This document shows, piece after piece, positions 35,966 through 47,689 of a DNA stretch of 64,000 bases. A program made the translations under genes and the position numbers. Every line of letters begins with the position of its first letter. The stretch's first letter is position 1. The stretch comes from Batillaria attramentaria (taxonomy: Eukaryota > Mollusca > Gastropoda > Batillariidae). The notes beneath the pieces were generated by a model that was not told the origin of the DNA, made no database searches, and worked only from the letters and a program-made list of their open reading frames with translations. Location: assembly GCA_018292915.2 (NCBI GenBank), contig JACVVK020000001.1, forward strand, positions 3,437,501-3,501,500, read 5' to 3'.

Positions 35966-36168
35966 TAGCCTACTGCATTTTCAGAAGAGTTATCGCCGAT
36001 TTAAAAAAAAAAAATCGGTCATGTAACGAATTTTTTTGTTTGTTTTGTTGCTTTTTTCTGGTTTTCTTTTCCGTTTCCAAAAAACAACACTTGTCACTTA
36101 GCCGGTGTGACTCTTTGTAACGCGCTGTCTTATTTCCCTCCCTGTTTTTATGCTTCCCAAGAACAACA

Positions 36169-36330
36169 GGGGAGCCGGGATAGCCGAATGGTAGAGCGTT
36201 GGACTTTCAATGCTCGGGTCGTGAGTTCGAATCCCGACTGGGGCCAAATATTTGTGCTGGCCTTTTTCTCGTTGCCCCTTCTTTGATATCACCCATACGT
36301 GGTGGAAAATGACGTTAAACGCTCAACGTT
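36169..36330 (+). mobile_element. SINE-A copy, full length
   Basis: Complete head with a canonical GAGTTCGAATCCCG B box. It faces the next copy tail to tail, forming an inverted pair. Confidence 0.9.
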
Positions 36331-36467
36331 GGGGATTTTAACGTCCTTTTCCTCCACATACGGGTGATATCAAAGACGGAGCAACGATGAAAACCCAGCA
36401 CAATTATTTGGCCTCAGCCGGGATACGAACTCACGACCCGAGCATTAGCAGTCCAACGCTCTACCAT
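36331..36467 (-). mobile_element. SINE-A copy, split by a LINE
   Basis: Tail, body and B box here; the head continues at 37234-37257 (TTCGGCCACC...GGCTCCCC) beyond the inserted LINE. Confidence 0.9.
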
Positions 36468-36545
36468 AATAATAATAATAATAATAATAAATTGTTCTTG
36501 TATGGCGCAGAAAGTCTGCCCAAGAGCCGGAGCACTCAGTGCGCG

Positions 36546-36601
<56 letters not shown>

Positions 36602-36605
36602 CGAC

Positions 36606-36645
<40 letters not shown>

Positions 36646-37233
36646 CGGACGTGGGATACAGGGGAGGATACAGTAAAACATTTAGTTGAAAGCTTGCCGA
36701 AACAATAGGTTTTAAGGTGTGCCTTGAACTGTGACAGAGTAGGGAGATTCCTAAGTGAGACTGGCAGAGAGTTCCAGATTTGGGGAGCAGAGTAACTGAA
36801 GGAACGTTGGCCATAAGTTTTCAGACTGACACGGGGTATTTTTAATAGTTTCTCAGAAGATGAGCGAAGTGAACGGGATGTTTCATACGTAGTGAGCTTC
36901 TCTGTGAGGTACTGCGGGAGGGATTTGTCGAAATGACGGTAGGCTAGTGTTGCTATTTTATACATGATACGGTATCAGGTAGCCAGTGTAATTCCTTCAG
37001 AAGAGGTGTAACATGGTCACGTTTACGCTTTTTGAGAATAAGACGCGCTGCGCTGTTCTGTACACGCTGAAGGCGGTTGATTTGATCAGCTGGCAGGCCA
37101 ACAAAGACAGAATTACAAAAGTCTAATCTAGATGTAACAGTTGCATTGATGAGTCGGGCAGTGGAGGATTCAGACAAGAGGGAACGAATAGAAGCGATTT
37201 TCCTGAGCGAAAAGAAGGCCGAACGACACACGG
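36468..37233 (-). mobile_element. 5'-truncated CR1/L2-like LINE inserted into a SINE-A copy
   Basis: On the minus strand it encodes RLDFCNSV, GLPADQINRLQRVQNSAARL, LHWLP, SRSLRSSSE, WNSLPV and [10 protein letters not shown] in order, typical of the CR1/L2 C-terminus, with a break near 36960. The 3' end has two (GT)n tracts and an (ATT)n tail. It splits a SINE-A copy (36331-36467 and 37234-37257), with CCAT on both sides. Confidence 0.82.
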
Positions 37234-37462
37234 CCATTCGGCCACCGCGGCTCCCCATATTGAATGGTGAAATATGTGAATGGTGAAATACGTGAATGGT
37301 GAAATACGTACTATTACATATAGGTTGAACACATACTAGTACATGTACAACGATGGATTAATATTGAGCATGAACAACCACTGCTTACAGCTATGCATAT
37401 TACTCGATTACAAGAACAGGCATGCTAAGCAGATGCACAAAACATCGCATGTCGTATTACAC

Positions 37463-37667
37463 TAGTGAGACTTAGTAGGGCTTCGTACGGAGAACGTCGC
37501 TGAGCAGCGTAACCCACTTGCATGTAAATTAGGCACGTTACGGGTACCATTAGCTAATCGCAGCGCGTTAGCAGCTCGCGGCCTCTGCCGTGTGAGCCTA
37601 ATTTACATGTAAATGGGTTACGCTGCTCAACGAAGTCCTCCGTACGAAATCCTACTAAGTCTCACTA
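37463..37667. mobile_element. 205-bp MITE-like inverted-repeat element
   Basis: Arms of about 70 bases start TAGTGAGACTTAGTAGGGCT on the left and, on the opposite strand, TAGTGAGACTTAGTAGGATT on the right. They pair through TTACATGTAAATTAGGC-like sequence. Confidence 0.87.
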
Positions 37668-38706
37668 CTATTAGTCTGCGCGACACTTAACGGGACTTTT
37701 GCTCACCCCACTTTCACTTTCAACGTCCCCCTTCTCCTACCAGCTCCTAATCCACCCCTTTAACTTCAAGCCCCCAAGCTGGGAACCAAAACGAACCCTA
37801 CCTACCCCTACCCCCATCCCCTCAATACCCCACGCACACACAACGTCTGTAACACGTTCCTGGCAAAAGGTTCGAGACCCACGTACCATTGTCATAACTC
37901 TTCTCGCTAAGATACCTCCGTCAAGTTATCCCTGCACCCCAGAACCTGGAAGACGACCTCGATCCTATTCCACCGCGATCTCTTCCAAGTCGTTTTCAAC
38001 CGGATCCCCCAAAGACCTGCAGTTCTTCAAGCTTTGCCTTCCGCCGTGGCGGCCCCGGACAAAGGAAATAAAAAGTGGGTGTACCAAGAGCTCGTGTTTT
38101 ATTCACCCCCTCTTCTGTTTCCTTCTCACATATCTTCCTCCGGCCTGGTTGGGCCATGCGACCCTTGCTCGTGCAGCTCGGGGAGCAAGCTGCCCTTTTA
38201 TGGTTTTCTGCTCACGTTCCCTGCGCGAGCCGCACGTGGGGCCAACTTTCGAGCCGGCGCCGAGACTCGGGTACGTGACCCTCCATAACTCCACCCTGTT
38301 AACCCTCACTTCACTGAGGGGACGTACCTGCTCCCTCCCCCCTCCCCCTCCCCCCTCTTACCCATGCCCACCCGAACACCCTCGCCCACCATCCACCCCT
38401 TTCATGGTCTTGGCCTACCGCTTGTTGCTTGTGGAGGGGATTCGGGTGGCTCAACTTCTTTTCTTTTCTTTTTTAAACAAATTTTTTGTCCCCCATTTTG
38501 GGTTGCTTCGCCGCCGTACAGTGCCACAGACCTACCTATTTGAAAGTTTTGCCGGAGGAGAAAAGCCGGAGAACCGGCGGAGAGACCCCTGATGAGCAGC
38601 CTAGAAGCTAGGAATATCAGTACATGCACCACGTAATTATCACAGCAGTGACGGCCATTCAGTGCTGTACCCGTTAAATTCGGGCGCGCAGCTTGTTGAG
38701 ACACTT
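37668..38706. other. Long open frame without recognisable product
   Basis: A plus-strand frame of about 297 codons (37699-38592) is Pro/Ser/Leu-rich and lies over pyrimidine-rich DNA. Biased base composition alone can keep such a frame open, so I do not call it a gene. Confidence 0.45.
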
Positions 38707-38831
38707 CTCACTCCCCAGCTGAGCGTCGGATTCGTCATCGGAAGATTGCGGGTTCGAATCTCGGCAGAGCCTGACTTTGTGCAGGCGTTCCTCATCCTGA
38801 ATATGCCTGTAACTTCTACCGTTGTAAAATA

Positions 38832-38835
<4 letters not shown>
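38707..38835 (+). mobile_element. tRNA-headed repeat H with AATAAAGT(CT)n end
   Basis: CCCCAGCTGAGCGTCGGATT, then GGGTTCGAATCTCGGCA (B box), then CCTGTAACTTCTACCGTTGT and AAATAAAGT before (CT)n. A related end occurs at 6893-6940. Confidence 0.65.
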
Positions 38836-38875
<40 letters not shown>

Positions 38876-38876
<1 letters not shown>

Positions 38877-39025
38877 GGGAGCCGGGGTGGTCGAATGGTA
38901 GAGCGTTGGACTTCTAATGCTCGGGTCGTGAGTTCGATCCCGGTTGGGGCCAAATATTTGTGCTGGTTTTTTCATCGTTGCCCCGTCTTTGATATCACCC
39001 TATGTGGTGGAAAAGGACGTTAACC
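38876..39025 (+). mobile_element. SINE-A copy, full length
   Basis: Follows a (CT)n tract and ends in GGACGTTAACCCC, then C- and T-runs. Confidence 0.88.
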
Positions 39026-39173
39026 CCCCCCCCCCCCCCGCTTTTTTTTTTTTTTTTTTTTTTACAATGGCTGATTGCGCCTCTGTAAACCCTGGAAATA
39101 GAGCGAAACAGATAGTTAAACAAACCATCAAACTCTGTGATCTCTCTCCTACTACTAGGCTACTACCCATTTC

Positions 39174-39410
39174 CCTCAACTCAATTCCCACCAAGTAAGT
39201 TTGGGGTTTTGCACAAGTGGCCTCACTACAAAAATTGTAATTAATTTATTGTCTGCATTGATTAAAAATTGACTCAATGGGAGCGTTGCACTTTGATTAT
39301 ACTCATGTTTGCTGCAATATGAGCCGTTAAGGAACCGTAAACTTGCCTGATTTTCGCATACAGGGCCAAAACGGAAAACGAGTCAAAAACGTGTGCGGTA
39401 CGAAATACCA
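39174..39410 (+). repeat. 230-bp dispersed repeat J, copy 1
   Basis: Core blocks: CAATTCCCACCAAGTAAGTT, GTGGCCTCACTA, GCACTTTGATTATACTC, CTTGCCTGATTTTCGCATAC and GCGGTACGAAAT. A second partial end lies at 39420-39510. Confidence 0.88.
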
Positions 39411-39510
39411 GGAACCTACATAGAACCGTTAAAAAAACGCAAACTTGCCTGATTTTCGCAAAACCGAGAAAGAGTCAAAAACGTGGGATACTCGTGCTCT
39501 ATACAAATCG

Positions 39511-40939
<1,429 letters not shown>

Positions 40940-40976
<37 letters not shown>

Positions 40977-41040
40977 GCACGCACGCACGCACGCACACAC
41001 ACGCACGCACGCACGCACGCACACACGCACACACATACAC
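40940..41040. repeat. (AC)n / (GCAC)n array
   Basis: Mixed ACAC and GCAC tetramers in two blocks. Confidence 0.95.
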
Positions 41041-41047
41041 AGTTTTA

Positions 41048-41289
41048 GCTGATTAACTCAATTCCTACAAAGTAAGTTTGGGATTGTGCACCAGTGGCCT
41101 CACCAAAAAATTCATAATTAATTCATTTCTGGATGGATTAAAATTTGGCTTAGTGGGAGTGTTGCGCTTTGATTATACTCGTGTTTGCGGCAACAAGAGT
41201 CGTTCAGGAACCGTTAATCTTGCCTGATTTACGCATATAGGACAAAACGGAAAACGAGTCAAAAACGTGCGCGGTGCGAAATGTGTTAA
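41048..41289 (+). repeat. 230-bp dispersed repeat J, copy 2
   Basis: Full copy from TTAACTCAATTCC to GAAATGTGTTAA, so it begins and ends with TTAA. Confidence 0.88.
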
Positions 41290-41308
41290 TTTGCCTATGC
41301 CCGTCAAA

Positions 41309-41309
<1 letters not shown>

Positions 41310-41373
<64 letters not shown>
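41310..41373. repeat. (AC)n microsatellite
   Basis: About 31 units. Confidence 0.97.
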
Positions 41374-41374
<1 letters not shown>

Positions 41375-41439
41375 GACAAAAAAAGCAATAAGCGCAACAA
41401 CAACGACAAAAAAAAACCCTTGAATAAATCATACAAAAG

Positions 41440-41604
41440 GTAGGTGTGGTGGTGTATTGAAGTTTGACGTCTTCTGTCCACCGCGGGGCTGATTTCAAAA
41501 ACTAGAAAAAGGTTGTACAAATTTTGGTTCTATCGGGATTCGAACCCGCGACCTTCCAATCTCTAGTGAGACGCTTTAAAAGCGGTGAACCACCTGACTC
41601 CCCG
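41440..41604 (-). mobile_element. tRNA-derived SINE-D, single copy
   Basis: Minus-strand head GGGGAGTCAGGTGGTTCACC with a CGGGTTCGAATCCCGA B box, reminiscent of tRNA-Leu/Ser. The body ends in TCAAACTTCAATACACCACC. Confidence 0.7.
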
Positions 41605-41750
41605 AATAAATATTTTTGGGCAAAATAATCATCTCATAAAGTAGAGATCGTTGACCCCAACCACCTATACATCCGGCTGGTATTACCACGGGCAGTGATA
41701 TAAAATATACGAGGTCTTGGGGAGCACAAAGGCAGTCTTCAACACCTACC

Positions 41751-41754
41751 TCTC

Positions 41755-41849
<95 letters not shown>
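41751..41849. repeat. (CT)n-(AC)n compound microsatellite
   Basis: CT tract to 41772 then AC to 41849. Confidence 0.97.
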
Positions 41850-41850
<1 letters not shown>

Positions 41851-42195
41851 TCTCTTACCCCTCTTCTCTTTTACCCCCACTCTGTCCCCTACCCCTTTCC
41901 CCACCGCCGACCTCCGGGGGGGGGAGGGGTCGCTTGCAGACATGTGACTGTTGATTTCGTCATCGGCTGGTTAAGACTGTGCCCCCAAATCCACGCACGC
42001 CCTGCACTGAATCTGTCTGTATCGAAGAAGCCTCTCCCAGTCCTTTCCACAACGATTACTGTTGGTTGAGTTTGCAGAGCACCGAACAAGGGTCTCCTTT
42101 AACAGCTTGCTGATCACTGTTATATAAAAAAAGGTTAAAGGTCTGTACTCTGTGGTGTTAAAGAAAAGGTATAACAGTTATGACATTGTAGGGGG

Positions 42196-42364
42196 GGGGG
42201 GGGTGGTTTGGGAGTTTATCGTCCTTTTCTACCACGTACGGGTGATATCAAAGCCGGTGCAACGAGAAAAAGGCCAACACAAATATTTGGCCCACGCCGT
42301 GATTCGAACTCACGATCCGAGCATTGAAAGTCCATCGCTGTCCCATTCGGCTATCCCGACTCCC
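42196..42364 (-). mobile_element. SINE-A copy, full length
   Basis: All parts present with scattered changes, e.g. TTTATCGTCC in the tail. Confidence 0.86.
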
Positions 42365-42459
42365 CTATAACATTGTAAAATTCTGCACAGGCAAGGAAAG
42401 CTCTGTACAGGCAAGGTTGAGCCCACGCATAGTACGAAACATAGTAACGTTCTTAATTG

Positions 42460-42855
42460 TTCTTGTTCAAATCTGCTTTGAAAACCTTCTTGTTTCAGCA
42501 CTGAGTCACAATAGACTACCAGAATCCCGCGCCGGACCTTGCTGTATATGTATTTATTTTATTTTGTTCACGTGTATGACACACTGGCTTTGTCTGGGTG
42601 TTGAGGATGATTTGTATTTGATGGTCTTTTAAACTGTTTTTTTTTTGTTTGTATTATGGTAACACCCCCCCCCCCCGACGCCCCTTTTTGCCGCCAGATA
42701 GTCTTTGTTGCTTGGGCGGCTCCACTACCCCTTCCTAGCCGCAAGATGGTCTCTGTTGCTTAAGCAGGCCCCCCCCCCCCCTCAGGCTTATAAGGCGCTT
42801 TGAGCTTTTCCAAAGGATAGGCGCTATAAAAATCGTCATTATTATTATCATTATT
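42460..42855 (+). mobile_element. CR1/L2-like LINE 3' end
   Basis: Encodes FKSALKTFLFQH then a stop, followed by C-rich tracts, AAGGCGCTTTGAGC, GGCGCTATAAAAATCG and an (ATT)n-like tail. The last 60 bases resemble the tail of the SINE at 47690-48092. Confidence 0.65.
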
Positions 42856-43131
42856 GTTCTTTTTCTTCTCCTTCTTCGTCTTCTCCTTTCCAGGCGTTTC
42901 ACTTTCTGGACTTAACTGAAAATAATTCCTGTTTGTCTCCGAAAAGAGATGCCTTTATACGTTTTCTTTTCATTCACTTTAAACAAAAATGATAATAGAG
43001 TTTACTGTGCCAAGAAATTTGAACAGTTTTACACAGCCTAACAGTATTCATATTCATGTCATATTTAGACATCAAAAGGGTAGAAGCTTTCCAGACACAG
43101 GTTGTAATATTTATATTGTATTTCTTTCTCG

Positions 43132-43316
43132 AGGGTAGGTGGGTGTTTGGGAGGGTGGGTGTTTGGGAGTTTAACGTCCTTTTCCACCACGTAAGAGTGA
43201 TATCAAAGACGGGGCAACGAGAAAAAGGCCAGCACAAATATTTGGCCCCAGCCGGGATTCGAAATCACGACCCGAGCATTGAAAGTCCAGCGCTCTACCA
43301 TTCGGCCACCCCGGCT
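43132..43316 (-). mobile_element. SINE-A copy with doubled tail start
   Basis: Full length; the GGGTGGGTGTTTGGGAG portion of the tail is present twice (43138-43170). Confidence 0.88.
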
Positions 43317-43341
43317 TTTTCTCAAAGTCTCAGCTTTTCAG

Positions 43342-43507
43342 GGTGGCTGGGTGGGTGTTTGGTGGTTTAACGTCCTTTTCCACCACATAGGGTGATATCA
43401 AAGACTGGGCAACGATGAAAAAGCCAACACAAATATTTGGCCCCAGCCGGGATCGAACTCACGCATTAGAAGTCCAACGCTGTACCATTCGACCACCCCG
43501 GCTCCCC
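43342..43507 (-). mobile_element. SINE-A copy with 13-bp target-site duplication
   Basis: CTCAGCTTTTCAG lies at 43329-43341 and 43508-43520. The head has a short internal deletion near the B box. Confidence 0.92.
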
Positions 43508-43549
43508 CTCAGCTTTTCAGCTTCATGCAGACCTTTAACCACACATTAA

Positions 43550-43918
43550 AAAAACAGGCACCACCAAGAAAACAGAGGATATATTCTTCCACTGTCGTTT
43601 CCAGCACCTTGAAGAAAAGATTAAACTTGGAAATTTACGACCAAGGACCGAAGGGACGCTACCTGGTCGGGGCAAAAAAATGAGCTTATTGTTGGCTTGA
43701 ATGGCAAGGGAGAGCACTGTCCGCACTTCATGACACGAAAAGAGGGGTGCGATTTAGTAAAAAGCGCGACAATGCGAGTCGAACAGGCGCTGAGGTTCAT
43801 ACGAGGGAAAAATTACGACCATTGTGGACTAGACGCTTTGTACGGCATAAAAAGGAGGTTAAGGAGGGTACTGGTACGACAGGGCTGTGTGCAGGCTTTT
43901 ATTGAGACTTTATAAGGT
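43550..43918 (+). pseudogene. Possible coding remnant of unknown origin
   Basis: Two plus-strand frames follow each other: one (about 43553-43680) encodes KTEDIFFHCRFQHLEEK, the other (about 43680-43915) encodes CPHFMTRKEGCD and RFIRGKNYDHCGLDALYGIK, with Cys/His and basic residues. The composition looks coding-like, and a frame change near 43680 would link them. I recognise no family; a transposase remnant is possible. Confidence 0.3.
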
Positions 43919-44129
43919 TTAGAATTAAGCTGTTGTCGGTCGTCGTCTACTGGTGGCTTTTTTTATTTTTATTTTTTTACTTTTGTCTATACTTGTCACA
44001 CACAAAAAAATCAAGGACCACCTTGAAATTACTTACGTTTTGAAATGGACATAGTTTGAAAGGACGGTGTGCGTGTGGCCTTTATGGAGACTTTGTAATG
44101 TTTAGAAAGCAGTTGTTGTCGCGCCTTCT

Positions 44130-44199
<70 letters not shown>

Positions 44200-44216
44200 C
44201 CCTGTCTATAACCCGT

Positions 44217-44276
<60 letters not shown>

Positions 44277-44330
44277 AATCAAGGACCACTGTGAAATTCT
44301 GGGTGTTGTCGTAAAGTGGCCACAGTTTGT
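43870..44330. repeat. Tandem duplication of about 185 bp, second unit expanded by microsatellites
   Basis: GGCTGTGTGCAGGCTTTTAT, then GAGACTTTATAAGG, recurs as GGTGTGCGTGTGGCCTTTAT, then GAGACTTTGTAATG. CAAGGACCACCTTGAAAT recurs as CAAGGACCACTGTGAAAT. Confidence 0.75.
44136..44274. repeat. (GT)n and (AC)n in inverted order
   Basis: GT arms 44136-44198 and AC arm 44219-44274 with about 20 bases between them. Confidence 0.97.
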
Positions 44331-44684
44331 AGAGTTGCCAAGATCAAGTAACCAAACTTCACATGTACAGCTGTGTTGATTAGAAGCCAGACTACCAGCG
44401 AAAGCCTGAAATCTTGCTTACATACGATTATCAAACGCAGTGGCACACAGGCTGAATGATTTCGCAAAAATTCCCCAGAATTCGATCCAAATTAAATCCG
44501 CAGAACACACACCACTGTCAGCTGGGAACAAGAATGGCGACTTGCATGTGAATGACTGAAATAATATTGACTTTATACACCGCTGACTTGTTTACCTTTA
44601 TAAGCAGGCATAGAGGCACAACGAGGCGTTCCATCGTCAATGGTGATGGCTCCCACAGACTCCGCAGACTGGTCCAATACTACT

Positions 44685-45032
44685 TCGTGATTTTTGTGTT
44701 ATGTAGGTCAAGGTGCATGGCAGGCGGTCACAAAAAGAGGCAAGCTGCCAGTGAAGCTGGGACTTTTTGCACAGAGGTCTGACACAAGTGAGGCAAGCGG
44801 ATTGATATGAACTGCCTATCTGGCCTAAAGAGAAAGTAGATGTGCATTACTCCACTGAGGCCTGAGCGGAAAGGAGACATTCATTTTTTTTAACCCCTGT
44901 CAGGTGCGTGCTGTTGAATGGTCTGCTCATGGTAGTAATCGTTTCTACATTGAAGCATTTTTAGGGGTGACTATGATGCGTGAGGCTAATCGGGGATATA
45001 TAGGCATTTTGAGGTCCTGTGGATTTGTGTAA
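44685..45032 (+). repeat. 350-bp dispersed repeat, copy 2
   Basis: Same order of blocks as 32734-33088. The short open frame at its start (44552-44782) is broken in copy 1. Confidence 0.85.
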
Positions 45033-45075
45033 TTCGCCCTGCTACTACTGATATTATGTGAATTATATGCGGTTT

Positions 45076-45427
45076 TCCCAGTTGCTTGAAACCAGCACGC
45101 ACGATCACAAGAATCACACGCATTCTCTCACACATAGGACTTGAACACATTACAATCACGTGGTGCGAAGGGTCATCTCGGCTATTTAAGTTTCGGAATT
45201 TAGAATTGCGTTTATTTTTAATTTTGTGGGCTGAAACTATCCAAAGTAGAGGGGTGGGGGGGGGGAACCAGAAGTACCCACAAGGACCCCCCTCCTCCAC
45301 CCCCGACGATCGGCCCGAATGAACGGCGCCACATACCAGAGAGAAAAACTCTTTGTACCAAGTGGGACTCGAACCTGACCTCTCGCATTGGTGGCAGAGT
45401 CTTAACCACTAGACTCCCGACCGCCCC
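45076..45427 (-). mobile_element. tRNA-derived SINE-B copy
   Basis: Sense strand starts GGGGCGGTCGGGAGTCTAGT and has a GGTTAAG A box and a GTTCGAGTCCC-type B box. The body includes GATCGTCGG and the tail ACGCATTCTCTCACACA (given in plus orientation). Pairs with the copy at 47690. Confidence 0.8.
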
Positions 45428-45904
45428 TTGTCCAAACCAAACTCTGAGTTCGGATTTGCAGGAGCCTCTGCATCAGTGATCATGAACACCCCACTTGGTG
45501 CAAGGCACTGGTGGTTCTTACTGAAGCAAGACTATCAGTTACGAGAATAAATCAACAACACACCAGATCGTTTATTGCTTGTTCTTGCCAGAGACACGCA
45601 CCCATTCTAGCACGGGTGCCCAGGAGAACGTGTAATATTTCATTTCAAGTTTTTAATGGGTTAATCTCGTGTTGCATCGTCTTAAAGCATTTTAGGGGAA
45701 TTTAGCGTAACTCGATTCTGAGGATGGCGCGTGATGACACGCATTGTGTAATTCTCGTGCGCCATTCTTGAAATCGAGTTACGCCAAACTTTCGCAAAGA
45801 CGTCGTTTCGGTGTCCGAGAGCCGGCACGGGGTGTAGTCAAACTGGGCGATAGTGATTCTGGTGCTACTCCGCTTCAAAAGTTTCGGGTAAAGCCATATG
45901 TGTG

Positions 45905-45990
45905 AAATAGATTCAAGATTCAACATATTATGTTCAGTTTTCTTCTTTTGGGGTATGGAGGATACAATAACGACTACGACGACAACAACA

Positions 45991-46049
<59 letters not shown>

Positions 46050-46177
46050 AAACAAACCAAGATCACATATAGACAGAAAGATATGACAAACGATGTATAT
46101 TCAACATATATATAATTTATCTATACACAGGAAAGCGCAACCATCCATGAAACCTTTGGCAATCTGATGAAGAACAG

Positions 46178-46182
<5 letters not shown>
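45905..46182 (+). repeat. Dispersed repeat K, copy 1
   Basis: Shares GGTATGGAGGATAC, ATAGACAGAAAGATA and TATACACAGGAAAGCGCAAC with 49610-49792, in the same order. An (ACT)n expansion (45981-46048) lies inside this copy. Confidence 0.8.
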
Positions 46183-46249
<67 letters not shown>

Positions 46250-46312
46250 CTACCTAACTACCTACCTAACTAACTACCTAACTAACTAAAAAACTGCCTA
46301 ACTACCTAAGTA
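46183..46312. repeat. (AC)n then degenerate (CTAACTAC)n
   Basis: AC tract 46183-46246 followed by CTAACTAC-type units. Confidence 0.95.
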
Positions 46313-46505
46313 ACAATACAGTCCTATGAGCATGCATGTTGCATACGCCTGTGCATTGCAGTAACGCGTTAGTCAAAGTCGTTGTCCCGTTGATAAACAG
46401 ACCCTTTCTCAGTTGCTCGCCGACTGACGGAAGTCCGTTGGAAACACTTGGTGCCAATTAAATTTAAAAATAGAAACACTCTGTGCTGGCAGCGGTATCA
46501 GTTTT

Positions 46506-46642
46506 TGAAGTGGTGGGATAGCCCCATGGCAGAGCGTTGGACTTCCAATGCTCAAATCATGAGTTCGAATCCCGGCTGGCCTTTTTCTCGTTGCCGTCTT
46601 TCATATCACGTTAAACTATCAAACACCCACCCCACCCACCCT
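46506..46642 (+). mobile_element. SINE-A copy with internal deletion
   Basis: Head and B box present; the body is shortened (TATTTGTG missing). It sits inside the larger inverted-repeat element 45829-46694. Confidence 0.82.
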
Positions 46643-46694
46643 TTTTGAAATGGTCTGACACCGGAAACACTCGCGCCAATTTCGGCTACACCCC

Positions 46695-47156
46695 GTAGTA
46701 ATGAACATGAACAAACATCTCCTGTCCGCAGTGCACCACGACCATTTTACTACAAGCTTGAAGCTGTAGTACGGTTCTGTCGAAATTTGTCCAAGTGATG
46801 TACGACGATGGAACGGACCCCTCGACCCGGCCCGATATTAAGTGCCCGAATGTGTGACTGTATAGAGCAACTAATCTTACACCGGCGTTCGGGAGCTGAC
46901 AGGGGGAAGAGCAAAGAAAATCCAATTGCGAAAAGCGTGTGTGAGGATAAGGAGTGGAGGGGGTGGGGGGGGGGGTGAGGTGTGTGTGTGGTGGAGGAGG
47001 GGGGGGGGAGGGAAGGGGGGGGGGAGGGGTTAGTGGAGGGCGTGATGGTCATGCACAGGGGGTTAGGAGGGAAAATACGCGTGTGGTTTAAGTCTCTATG
47101 TTGGTAATGAGCTATGAGGGGAAAAAACTGCCGCATACAAAGCTCAGGCTGTTGGT
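46695..47156. other. Unassigned sequence with strong G-runs
   Basis: 46955-47035 carries many G-runs on the plus strand, a candidate G-quadruplex region. Confidence 0.5.
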
Positions 47157-47209
47157 TTAACTCTTTGACGACGGAGCACAATTTCTGTGCTCCGTCGTCA
47201 AAGAGTTAA
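47157..47209. mobile_element. 53-bp TTAA-ended hairpin, relative of 10527-10618
   Basis: Arms TTAACTCTTTGACGACGGAG plus CACA (24 bases each) around a 5-base loop. It matches the arms of the 92-bp palindrome except at one base. Confidence 0.92.
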
Positions 47210-47499
47210 ACAGGTTTATTGCAATACTGACAAGTCGTTCAAGTAAAGAGATAGTGAGCATAAACAAGCGGCACCTGAAAGACTCGGTGGAGTTGCTGGA
47301 TTTCAAAGATGGCGGCAGGGCGTTCCACATTGCAGGGGGAGATCAGAGCCATGCACGACAAATGAAAGGCAGATATTCTGATGAAATTCCTCAGCACAGG
47401 ATGAGGCCAGTTAGATTTTGTCTGGAAAAGACGTAGGTCTATAAGCAAAACAAGCACACACACTGACAAAATTAGATTAGCAAAAGTTGTTTGTTTGAT

Positions 47500-47668
47500 C
47501 TGGGGGGTTTTAACGCATTTTTTGTAACGTGAGAAATACCAGAGATAAAACAGTTAACAAGGAAAACGTTTTGCACAAATTGTTGTCTCCCAGTCGAGAA
47601 TCGAACTCTCAACCTTTAGCTTTGTTATCTGTGTTCCTTCTTCCAGCTGAGCTATACCGGCTTCTCAC
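47500..47668 (-). mobile_element. tRNA-derived SINE-G, single copy
   Basis: Minus-strand head GAAGCCGGTATAGCTCAGCT with a GAGTTCGATTCTCGACTGGG B box; the body runs to TTAACGCATTTT. The real tRNA-like head makes it a SINE candidate rather than an active tRNA gene. Confidence 0.65.
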
Positions 47669-47689
47669 AACTGCTCTATAGTTTGGTGC

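Larger units (their letters stand above)
45829..46694. mobile_element. Inverted-repeat element, GGGGTGTAGTC family, copy 3, with nested repeats
   Basis: Ends GGGGTGTAGTCAAACTGGGC and (reverse complement) GGGGTGTAGCCGAAATTGGC. It has been filled by (ACT)n, (AC)n and a SINE-A copy. Confidence 0.75.

Noticed and set aside
37699..38592. 297-codon open frame as a gene
   Set aside because: Pyrimidine-rich DNA with a Pro/Ser-biased product and no motif; overlapping open frames exist on both strands.
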